A stretch of 64,000 nt of DNA, taken from contig NZ_JQNK01000007.1 of the NCBI RefSeq assembly GCF_000745215.1, positions 62,001-126,000 on the forward strand, given 5' to 3'. A model generated the notes under the pieces. The model was not told where the DNA came from and made no database searches. It saw only the letters and a list, made by a program, of their open reading frames with translations. The DNA is from Methylosinus sp. PW1 (lineage in GTDB: Bacteria > Pseudomonadota > Alphaproteobacteria > Rhizobiales > Beijerinckiaceae). Both the position numbers and the translations under genes were made by a program. Shown here piece by piece: positions 26,911-36,800 of the stretch; the stretch's first letter is position 1, and each line of letters starts with the position of its first letter.

Positions 26911-28281
26911 TCAACCTCCATCGTCGAAAAATGTTGCGCGCGCGGCGGGGGGCGCGGCATCGCCTGCCAGTGCGGGGATCGTGACCACGCCGGGGTCAAA
27001 AGCGTGGCGGCGCGTTCGGTCGAAATGCGCCTCGGCGCCGGGATAGAGCTCGAAGCCGGCGAGGCTCGGCAGATTGTCGAGCAGCGATCTTTCGTGAAGT
27101 TGGGCGCCGCTGCGCGACAAGAGCTCGACGGCGAGCCGGCCGGCGGAGAGGCCGAGCGCGCGCCAGCCGTCGACGCCGCCGCCCTGGCGCGGACGCGCCA
27201 GCAGCGCCGCCGGAAAGGGCAGCGTGACATGCGCCCACCAACCCACCGGAAGCGCCCGCGCCACGGCCGGCTCGGCGCCGAGCCCGAGCGCCACACAGCC
27301 CGGACGTTTTGCCTCCGCGAGCGCGCTTTGCAGCCGCGGCGGGGCGTCGAACCAGATCGCGTCGGAAACAGGCTGCGCGGGCGGCAAGATCGGTATCGCC
27401 CAATGCGGGCCGTCCTCGCGGCAAAGACGCAGCGATGTGGTCAGGGCCTCCTGCTGCGCGGCGAGCGGCGCCAGCAGATCGGCGTCCCACTCGTCGAGCG
27501 AGCTCATGTGCTCATGGACTGCGAGACTGGCGATTTTGGCGACGCGGTGGCGCGAAAACGCCTCCCCCACCTCACTTTCGTCGAGACGCCACATAGCGGC
27601 GACGACGGCGTAGGGCTCGCGCGACAGCAGCTCTTTCGCGGCCGCGGCCGCTCCATTCGCTGCCGTGTCGATCGCGATCAGCTCGATCCGTCGTCCGTGA
27701 ACGCCGCCACGCGAATTGGACTCGTCGAACCGATCGCGCAGAGATCGAAGGATCGCCGCGCCGATGGCGGCGCTCTCGCCCGAAAGCGGCAGCAGCGTTC
27801 CCAGCGTGACCGTCTTCGCCGCGACGCCGGGAGGATGATCGCCGGGACCGCCGATGACGCGCAAATAGGCGAGCAGCGCGTCCAATTCCTCGGACTGCAA
27901 GGCGTAGCGCGGCATTGCGGCTCCCAGCGCTCCGCCGCCGCGCGCCGCGCCGCGCGTGATCGCGGCGCGGATCACCGCCTCGTTCTCGAAAGCGGGCAGA
28001 GCGTCGCGCGGCGCCGTCAGCCGCGACAGCGCCAATGGCGGCGCGATCACCTCGCCCTCGCGGCCGCCTTCGCCGGCGGGGCCGTGGCAACGCGCGCAAG
28101 CGGAAAATTTCGCCGGCAGGCGATTGGCGGTGGCGTCGCGGCCAGCGGCGAAGGCCTCGTGACCCTGGTAGAGCGCGCGCCCGCGCGCAAGGTCGTCCGC
28201 CGAGCTCGGCGAGGCCGCGCACATCAGGGCTGCAATGGCCGAGACGAGTCTTCCGCGACGGATCATATGCGCCCCGTTCAT
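26911..28281 (-). CDS. Cytochrome c fused to a periplasmic ligand-binding (ABC-type) domain
   Basis: About 456 residues. A signal peptide (to about residue 28) is followed by a class I cytochrome c domain with the haem motif CARCH (62-66) and a likely axial Met124 in GAAMPRYALQ. Residues from about 145 (TVTLGTLLPLSGESAAIG) form a branched-chain amino-acid-type binding-protein fold. Fusion of a haem domain to a type 1 binding domain is unusual. The ATG at 28281 overlaps the SCO1 stop (ATGA). The frame is open further upstream inside the SCO1 gene. It may pass electrons from the oxidase or sense a ligand (inference). Confidence 0.85.
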   Translation of the reverse strand: MNGAHMIRRGRLVSAIAALMCAASPSSADDLARGRALYQGHEAFAAGRDATANRLPAKFSACARCHGPAGEGGREGEVIAPPLALSRLTAPRDALPAFENEAVIRAAITRGAARGGGALGAAMPRYALQSEELDALLAYLRVIGGPGDHPPGVAAKTVTLGTLLPLSGESAAIGAAILRSLRDRFDESNSRGGVHGRRIELIAIDTAANGAAAAAKELLSREPYAVVAAMWRLDESEVGEAFSRHRVAKIASLAVHEHMSSLDEWDADLLAPLAAQQEALTTSLRLCREDGPHWAIPILPPAQPVSDAIWFDAPPRLQSALAEAKRPGCVALGLGAEPAVARALPVGWWAHVTLPFPAALLARPRQGGGVDGWRALGLSAGRLAVELLSRSGAQLHERSLLDNLPSLAGFELYPGAEAHFDRTRRHAFDPGVVTIPALAGDAAPPAARATFFDDGG

Positions 28282-28880
28282 TGCGCCGCCTCCAACGCCA
28301 GAGCCGCGATCGCTTCCGGCGCGGAGGCAGCCGGCGAGGAATTGAGAATGCGGGTCCAGCGTCGGCGCGCCGGCGCGCCGATCCAGAGGTTTCCGGAGTG
28401 ATCCAGCGGACTGGCGCCGCTTTCGTCGAAAGCCGCCTGTAGCGTCTTCACCGTCTCGAGCGAGCCGGACAGCATCAGCCATCCCTCGCGTGCGCCGAGC
28501 GACAGATCGAACTCGCCGGCATAGCGGCGCAGATCGGCGGGCGACGAGCCTTCGGGGTCGATCGCGATGGACAGGATGAGCGGCCGCCGCGCCTCGTCGG
28601 GCGCGCGCCCGGCCAGCGCCACGCGCACATCGCGCAAGACGGCCGTCTGCATCGGGCAGATCGTGGCGCAGCGCGGAAAAAAGAAATTGACGATGACGAT
28701 CCGCTCACGTCCCACTTCGTCCAATCGGATGTGGCGCCCCTCGTGATCGAGCAGCGTCACCGCCGGCAGCGCCGGGCCGGGCGAAAGCCATTGCGCCGCT
28801 CTGTCCGCTCCAGCGGCGGTCGAGACGAACGGCAGAACGCCGAGAAGCAATCGCAGTAGGACGGTCCGCGCAACGATCAT
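28278..28880 (-). CDS. SCO1/SenC-family copper chaperone
   Basis: Periplasmic thioredoxin-fold copper protein of 200 residues. A signal peptide (LLLGVLPFVSTAAGA) precedes the copper ligands Cys71 and Cys75 in CATICP and His161 in LDHSGNLW, all of which are conserved. Family members deliver copper to cytochrome oxidase or other copper enzymes. Its place in this operon suggests it metallates the giant multicopper oxidase (inference). It is coupled by ATGA overlaps to the genes on both sides. Confidence 0.9.
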   Translation of the reverse strand: MIVARTVLLRLLLGVLPFVSTAAGADRAAQWLSPGPALPAVTLLDHEGRHIRLDEVGRERIVIVNFFFPRCATICPMQTAVLRDVRVALAGRAPDEARRPLILSIAIDPEGSSPADLRRYAGEFDLSLGAREGWLMLSGSLETVKTLQAAFDESGASPLDHSGNLWIGAPARRRWTRILNSSPAASAPEAIAALALEAAQ

Positions 28881-30805
28881 GGCGCCGCTCCGATCTGCGC
28901 TTCGCCCATGCCGCCCTCGACGAGCGACAGGTTCCGCGATGGACTCGCTGCGTGCAGCGCGTAGCGTCCCGGCCGCGGCACCGTGATGTGGGCTTCGTAT
29001 TCGCCGCCCGCCGTGGGGCGCAGCGGCGCGCGCGTCTGCCAGCCCCGCAGGCGATCGAACACGAGCAGAGTGAGATCGGGAGCGCTGGAGATCTCGCCTC
29101 CCTCGCCGCTGTCGGAACTTTCTCGCAGGCGCACCCGAACGAGCGTCTCGATCGGGGCCGGTCCGGCCAGCGGCGTCGTCGACACCAAGCGCGCGCGCAG
29201 ACGCGGCGCCGGCAGCGGCCGCTCATCGTCGACCGCCGGCAGCACGATCCGCGAGCAGGCCGAAAGACGCGGCCCGAGCCCGGCGAGCAGCAGATCATGC
29301 GCGCCGCCGCGCCCGTGGCGGATGGCGGCGGTAAAACGTCCCGGCGCTGTCTCGCGCATGGACGTGTCGAGCACGGCGAGCGCCAGCGGCGTGCGTCCGT
29401 AATTGGAGAAGCCGCCATCGGGCGCCATCATCCCCTCGCTATATTGGTAGAGCCGCGCATCGGCGGCGCTCGCCGTTATCAGGCCGGCGCCGTCCGCCGC
29501 AGGGACGACGGACTGCATACCCTCCGGGGCGTCGGCGGATGCGGACGGATCGCCTCGGCCGACGATGACCTCGACCGGCTGTTCGCGTCCCGCACGTAAA
29601 TCGGCGAGCGGCCACAAGGTCGCATGGCCGGAGGCCGCATCTATGGCGTAGGCGAACGAGGCGGTGAAAACGAGGCGGAGCGCGCCGCCCGGCGCCCGGA
29701 AATTGCCGACGATCCGCGCAGATGCGATATCGATGACGCTGGCGCGTCCCGCGCCGATGGCGAGGCCGTATCGTCCGTCGTCGAACAGCGCGAAGACGTC
29801 TATCCCATGCTCGAGCCGCGCGCGCCTTTCGATATCGTCGCCGGCGACCGGGTCGATCCAGACGATTTGTCCATCCGCCGCGGCGACGATGAAGCGCCTG
29901 CCGAGCGCGCTATAGCGCGCGGCTACAGGCGGCGCGTCGATGCGCCAGCTCGTCCAGCCGCCGTCGCCGTCGCGCCATCCCACGCCGGAGGGCTGGAGGA
30001 CGAGAACGCCGGAGGGCGGTCTCGATACAGGCCCGCGCGAGGCGGCGAGCGCGTCTATGGCGGTCAGGCGGCCTCCCGTCGGCGACGCCTCCGCGACCAG
30101 TGTTGAGTCGCGCCGCGACATATCGAGCCGCCCGATGGAGCCCAGCCCCGGCATCGCGATCCAGAGAATGGGGGCGAGGGGATCGCGCGCAAGATCGCGC
30201 GCCTTTGCGCCGGCGGGCAGGTCGATCGTGCGGACGATTCTGCGCTGCTGCGCGTCCACGACGACCAGCCGTCCGGATTCGAGTAGCGCCCAGAACTCCA
30301 TCCGGTCCGGCGCGACGATCCAATTCACGGGCCGTCCGCCCAATTCGACAATCGATTCGAGCTTGGCGTTGTCGAGGCCGACGAAGGGATTGATGAACGC
30401 CATGGTTCCGTCGCCGTTCAAGACGACGAAGCGATAGCCGTTCAAATCTATGTCGGCGCGCCGGCCGATCCCGGCTTCGATGAGCGTCTTGACGCGCTCC
30501 GCGCAGCTCGGCTCCGAATCGCGCAGCAAGTCGCGCCGGCGTTGCAGCCAAACGGCGAGCCGACCGCGTCCATAGCGGAGCGGCGTTCCGGAGGCGGCGT
30601 CGACGATCGCGACGTCGAACTGTCCGAGGCCGGGAGAGGTCGGGACATAGCTCCAGCGGACCAGCGTCCCGCCCTCCTCCATCTCACCGCTCTGCACTCC
30701 GCCCTCTCCCGCGGCGGCGGCGACGGATAGCGCGGCGGCGGCGAGCGTCGCCACGCGCCATGCTCGTCTCGCCGGCGCCGTCATGAGGCAATCGATCGCT
30801 CGCAT
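28877..30805 (-). CDS. Secreted beta-propeller (YncE/YVTN-like) protein
   Basis: 642 residues. After a signal region (VATLAAAALSVAAAAG) come repeated four-strand units with motifs such as NWIVAPDRMEFWALLESGRL followed by VVVDAQQRRIVRTIDLP and LARDPLAPILWIAMPGLGSI, as in seven-bladed propellers. The last 120 residues resemble an immunoglobulin-like domain (GGEYEAHITVPRPGRYALH). It starts 25 bp after the multicopper oxidase gene and overlaps SCO1. No catalytic residues can be assigned; it may be a binding or assembly partner of the oxidase. Confidence 0.8.
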   Translation of the reverse strand: MRAIDCLMTAPARRAWRVATLAAAALSVAAAAGEGGVQSGEMEEGGTLVRWSYVPTSPGLGQFDVAIVDAASGTPLRYGRGRLAVWLQRRRDLLRDSEPSCAERVKTLIEAGIGRRADIDLNGYRFVVLNGDGTMAFINPFVGLDNAKLESIVELGGRPVNWIVAPDRMEFWALLESGRLVVVDAQQRRIVRTIDLPAGAKARDLARDPLAPILWIAMPGLGSIGRLDMSRRDSTLVAEASPTGGRLTAIDALAASRGPVSRPPSGVLVLQPSGVGWRDGDGGWTSWRIDAPPVAARYSALGRRFIVAAADGQIVWIDPVAGDDIERRARLEHGIDVFALFDDGRYGLAIGAGRASVIDIASARIVGNFRAPGGALRLVFTASFAYAIDAASGHATLWPLADLRAGREQPVEVIVGRGDPSASADAPEGMQSVVPAADGAGLITASAADARLYQYSEGMMAPDGGFSNYGRTPLALAVLDTSMRETAPGRFTAAIRHGRGGAHDLLLAGLGPRLSACSRIVLPAVDDERPLPAPRLRARLVSTTPLAGPAPIETLVRVRLRESSDSGEGGEISSAPDLTLLVFDRLRGWQTRAPLRPTAGGEYEAHITVPRPGRYALHAASPSRNLSLVEGGMGEAQIGAAP

Positions 30806-30830
30806 GGCCGACGCCCTTCCGCTTCCCCGA

Positions 30831-33800
30831 TCACGGCTCGGCCGAACGACGTGGCGAGGCGTCCGGCCGAACGCGCAGAATGCCCCATTGGCCGCCGTCG
30901 AAGAGGAAGCTCGCCTGACTGCGGAACAAATAGTCCATCGCCGTCCGAGCCTCGCCGCCCGCGACGACCTCCAGCGAGATCCCCATCATCGGGCCGAAGG
31001 CGTTGTAGACGCCCTGGCGGATGTGCGAGCCCTGCGTTGGATCGAGCACGCTCGAATTCTCGGTCCACGGATAAGGATTCCAGGCGTGTCCGCTGAGGGC
31101 CAGCCCCTGCTGGCGTGTGTGGCCGCCCGGATGGACGATTCCGAGGCGCACTGTCTCACCCGGCCGCGCGGCGAGGACCGGCGTCTCGGGATCGCAGGGA
31201 TTGCGCATCGCCAGGACCGGCGGCGCGCCGGAGAGGCAGTGAAACGGAACATCGCCGGGCGCCGTCGTCGCCGAGGTCAGAACGCCGGCAAAATCGTCGC
31301 CGTTGCGATCGGAGAAACCGATGCTGGGATCGCCGCCGCGCCGCGCCCATAAAGGCTCCGTCTTATAGTTGATGGCCTTGACGCCATAATCGTCGGGCTC
31401 CTCCGCGCCCGAGAGATTGGGGAGAGGCAGGCCGCCGCGCGTGGCGTTGACCGCATCCTGCATCACCAGCACATGATCGACATAGCGCCGACCGTCGGGC
31501 CGGCAGATTTCGGCGCTCACGCCGCCGGGAATGGCGCGCGTTTCGCCGGAGGGCAGGCGGATTTCCCGCGCGAAGCGATTTTGCGCACAGACGCGCGACC
31601 CTTCCGGCCCGACGGTCAGCGCGCCGACGAGTCCATGCGCGGGATGCTTGATCGGATCGCCGAGGCCGCGCAGCGGCAGCGCTCCGAATTCGACCGGCCG
31701 ATATTTGTCCGGATGCTCGAACACATAATCGACGAGGCTCCAAATATAGCTCGCCCGGCAGCGGCTCTCGCGCTCGCCGTCGACATCGTCGCGGCCGACG
31801 CAAGGCGGCGCGAGCGAGCCTTGCCGATGCAGGCTGTCCGGCGCATCTTCGAAAATGCGCGAGAGGTCGGCCGTCTCGTGGGCGACCTCGATCGGCGCAT
31901 TGAGGCCGATATTGCTGCCGTCTCCAAAGGCAGGATGCTGCGCCACGCGCGGCGCCGACAGGCCGACCGAGCTCGACATGCGGAACTGATTCATATTGAA
32001 GCCATCGGTGATCATCGGCAGAAAATTGTGATAGGCGCGCGCCTCCGGGACTTCCGCCGGCGCGTCGCCCACCCCAACCGTCGGGCCGTCGTCGAGCCGC
32101 GCCGGCAAGAGATTGCGCAAATTGACGTGCAAGCAGTCGCCCGCTGCGGCGCGCAGCACCAGCGGCTCCACGGGACGCCCCGCGGCAAATTCGCCGCGCA
32201 GCACGGCGAGCGCTCGCCGATTGCTCTTGGCGCGCCAGGAACTCTCATGCGCCGCGCAGTCGGGGATGGCGCTGTCGGCGCTGGTCGCGCGCGCGCAGAC
32301 GCCTTCCTCCTCGAGCACATATATCAGCGCCTTTTCGTCGTGAATGTCGAAGCGTTCGCTATAGACGAGGCCTTTGGACGAGGATCGTCCACAATTGTCG
32401 TAGAGGTCGCAGACGCGAATGGCGCTCACGTCGAAGTAGCGGTGACGATTGGCCGGACTATGGTCCTTGGGCGAATCGACGCAGAGATCGGCGTCCTCGC
32501 GGGACCGAGAGGCGACGCTTTCGCCGAGCCCGCGCTCGGCGTCGCGCCCGTCGCGCGCATGTTCGGCTTCACGCTCGCGGCGCTCATGCCGAGCGTCGCG
32601 CTCGGCTTTGAGCCGCGCGAATTTCTGATGGAGATGCGTCCAATCATCCGGCTCGGCCGCACGCAGCGGCTCATCGATCGCGCTTCGATCAGCCCCCGGC
32701 AGCGGCGCGAGAACATTGGTGAGATCGAAAAATTCCTGGAGCCGCGGATCGGCCACTTTGGCCACGGGCGTATGGACATGGCTACGCCTGCCGGGGTCGT
32801 CGGACGGCAGATAGCTGCGCATGACGCCCCACATCCCGTCCCACAGCTGATCCACGGAGGAGCCGAAATAGAGATAGTCTATATGCGGCATCTCGAAGCC
32901 GGGAACGGACATTTCGAATTCGAAATGCTCGGAGATGCCGAGCGGCTGCGTGTTGACCCAGCCGGAATTGTTTCTCTCGACGAGGCCTGGCTGCCGTGGC
33001 CATTTCACGCCGTTCATCGTGAAGATGTGCTGCGCCTCCTGCGCGCCCTGGATGAGACGGATTTGTATAGGATCGCCTTCGAACGCCGGCAGAATCGGCG
33101 TCGCCGGATCGCCGAAGACGCGCCAAGGCTCCAGCCGGATGATGTCGGGCGCGCATCCTTGGGCGGCGCCCATCATCGTCTCGGGGTAGATCATGCAATT
33201 GAAGCGTCGTCGCCAATTCTCGGCGTTGGCGACGACGGCGTCGAGCCTCGCCTCCTCGCCCCGCGCGCGCGCGAATTCGCGGAGCGCGGGCGAGACGGAG
33301 ACGCTCATGGGCTCCGTCGCCAGCTTTCGATCCCGCCGCCAATGCGCGAGCGTGCTGAAGGCGTTGGCCGGATCGCCGAGGCAATCCTGGCTCCCGGCGC
33401 CGCATTTCGTCGTGAGATCGGCGCGCAGAATCGATTGACGATAATCCCAGCCGCCGAGCTTTTCGTTGCGGGTCTCCTCGCTCACGCGCAAAGCCAGCGG
33501 CTCGTGGCGATAGTTGAAATATTGGCTGCCGGGATCTTCCGACGAAATGCCGAGCGGGCGGGCGGGCGTTTGCGCCACATGCCGTCGTCCGAAACGGCGG
33601 GCGCTCTCGTCGCGCCGTCCGGAATCGCCGCGCGGCTCGGGATTGATGGGCTCGAGCGCCATATTATAGGCGACGCCGAAATCGGCGAGCGCGAGCATGA
33701 ACTCCCGGCGCGTGTCATTGGTCAGCCGCTTCTCCTCGCAGGGCGCCTGCGGCGGATGATTGCGCCCGCCGTCGAGCTGCAGCGGATTTGAGTCGCTGTC

Positions 33801-36800
33801 CTTTATGCAGGCGGGCGCGATAATGTTGGCCATGGTCGCGGTCGGGCCGCCGTCGCTCTGCAGGCGCAAGGGCGCGCGCGGCTCGACGACGCCTTCGATG
33901 CGGTTTTGCGACGCAAGCAGCGACGCGGCCGTCTTGATCGCGAGATCGGACCCGCCGAGCAGCTTGTCGCAGATCGGCGAACGGCGCGCATCGCCGGAAG
34001 GCGCATCGCATCCGAGCGCGCTCGCGGACGCCGCTCTCAGCTCGGCCGACGTCAGAGAGGCGCCGATGCGCGTCCATACGGAATTGGCCGGCTCGATCAC
34101 CAGTCCCGCATAGAGGCCGTGCTGCTGATGCGAGCTCGGACCCATGTGGTCATGGGTGAACACCGTGCGCAGAGTGTCGTCCTTGTCGTTCGAGCGATCG
34201 AGGATCGGATCGGCCCACCAGCGTTGTGTGGTGCGCTGCGCGCCGCAATAGGGATGGCGATCCCTGAGGCGTTTTTCGTAGCTCGCGTCGGATTCGCCGA
34301 GGTTCTGCTCGGGACAGCGGCCCTTCTCCAGCAGCTTTGCGTAGACGGGATGCTCAGGGTGGCTCGCGGCGGCCTCGTAAATATCGCCGCCGGGCAGAAA
34401 CAGCGGATGCGCGCGCGGGCGCAGCTTCGCCGCGCCCGTCGCGGCGGAGGCGCGGTTCCAGGCGAAAATCCTCTCGCGCACCTCATCGGGCGAGAAGGTC
34501 GCGTCCTCATAGTTCCAGCCGTTGCCTGAACCGTCCGAGGAGGTCACGTCGAATTTCACGAGATGGATATGCTGGCCGATCGTATCGGTCGGCGTGTAGA
34601 TTTGAAAATCGTCGACGTTCAAGGCGCTAGGAACGAAATTCGAAGACTTGAAGGTGATGCATTCGCCCGAATTGGCGCGAAAAAACAGCGGCTCGGGGAT
34701 TTTTGAACGACGGTCGGGGTCGATGACGTCCTTGATGTCGTTCTCGAGAATAACGATGCGTCCCTGCGGATCGAACCAGCCGTGCTTGTTGTAGGTGAGC
34801 TCGGTCTGGATGAAGGCGCCGCTATAGTACCGATGCGGCGCATCTTGCGGACAGGGGTCCGCGAATGGGGCGCCAGGCGCCCTCGGGCGGCCGTTCACAT
34901 GGAAATAGGGCGTATGCGTCGCCGCCTTCTGCATTGGTAGCGGCGCCGCAATATCGGTCTTATAGGCGACGCGCGCATCCCACCACTCCGGATGAGGAGC
35001 GCTCGGCAAGGTGACGCGCTCGAGGCCCGGAGCCACGAGCGCACCCTCGTGAAACGCCATGGCGGCGCGCTCGCGCGCAACGCCCCTATGCGCTAAGGGC
35101 TCGATCCCGATCTTGCTCCATTCCCAGGCGAAAGCGTCGAGCGCGACAGGATCCTGCGCCGCCACGCGGGCCGCGATCAGCTTCGCCGCCTCGCCGCCTT
35201 TCTCGAGCGATCTCTGCCCGCTGCGCTCCAATTCGCCATTGCCCACGACATGGCGCGGCAAGCCGCCATTGACGATGGAATTGGCGGCGGGCTCCGTCGC
35301 CATATCGGTCCAATCGGCCGCGGCGACATCCATGTCCAATGGCGGCTGCGGCGGCCGATGGCCGGGCTTGCCGGGAATATAGAATGGATAGCCGCGGAAT
35401 TGCGCCGAAGGCATGGGCGCCAACGCCGAGCCGGGGATCGGAACCACGGCCGGCGTCTCGATCCCCGCTTTGACGACGGGATCAGGCAGATTCATGCCGC
35501 CGGGATCATTCCGCGCGCCGACCGGCGCCTCGGGATCGAAAAGGCCGGGCTTGCCATCGACGAAAGCGTCGTGGACGCGCCAGAGTTCCCACATGCCTTG
35601 CGCGAAATGCGGATAGAGATGGCAGTGGAAGATCGAATCTCCGGGAGCGTAATTGCGATTGCCCGAGCCGCCGAAGGCGATCCCATAGCTGAATGTCGCG
35701 CCCGGCGCGATCGTCTGCGAGTCGAGATAGCTCGAATGCGGATCGGATTCGTCGAGCACCCATTGATGCGCATGGAGATGAAAGACATGCGTCTCCTTGG
35801 GACCGGCGTGGATATTGTGAAAGCGCACCGGGTCGCCGAGATAGGAATGATGCACATTCGACGGATCGTCGGGATATCGCGCGCCGATCGGCTCGTCCTT
35901 GTCGTCGTATTTCAAAATGAGAGCGGGGTCGCCATTGGCCCAGGAGGACAGGAAGAATTCCTCCGCGCGGCATTCGGGGCAATGATTAGCGGGACCCGGC
36001 TTGAGAATGTCCGGCGTGTTGAATTGCGGCGTCGTCAGCGTCGGCGCGCCCATGCCGGCGACGCCATAGTTCACGCCCATGCCGTCACGGACCTGATGCA
36101 GCGGATTGTTCTCGTCGGCGAGCTCCTGAAAGGCCTGCTCCGCCTCGACCTCATCGTGGAAAATCACCGTGAACTCGCGATACGGCCGACCGCAGGAGCT
36201 CGCGAAATGGGTCTTCTGGCATTGCTGGGAGTCCGGCGCCGGATCTTTGTGCTCGTCGCGCACGACAATGGCGTTGAGGTCGGAATGAACGATGTTGCGA
36301 TCCGCGTCGAGCATGGCGAGCACGGGCCGCGAACGTCCCTTCACTTGCGCGACGCGATCGTAGTCGATCGCGTGATAGGGATGGCGCCCTGTCTCGTCGG
36401 GACCCCGAAGCCCGGACAGCTCGTTATGCGTGACCTGCGATCGGTACCAGCGCGAGCCCGTCGGCTCGACGATCACGGCGCCGAAAAGGCCGAGCCCGAT
36501 CTGGCCGCCGTCGCCTTCGCCGCCGACCGGCGCCGCGGTGGAATGGGCGAAAAAGGCGCCTTCGTCACTCGCCTTCCACAATGTCACCGTGGTGTGGCCG
36601 GGCGGAGTCAGCGATCCCAATCCGGAGAATGCGGCGCGGGAAGCCGTCGACGTATCCGGATGGAACACTACGCCCTGCTGCTCGGGAAGGCCGACATTGG
36701 AGCCGTCGCCGCCGCAAGCCGCGTCGCGCGGACAGGATTGCGGCGCAATCGGAAGAACGGAAAGCCCCGTGACATGGAAAGACGCCGAGCGGGTCCGCGG

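Noticed and set aside
31473..33791. Long plus-strand frame (772 codons) opposite the multicopper oxidase
   Set aside because: It is an antisense shadow of the high-GC oxidase gene with basic low-complexity translation. Similar shadows oppose the TonB receptor at 60669-63149 and other genes.
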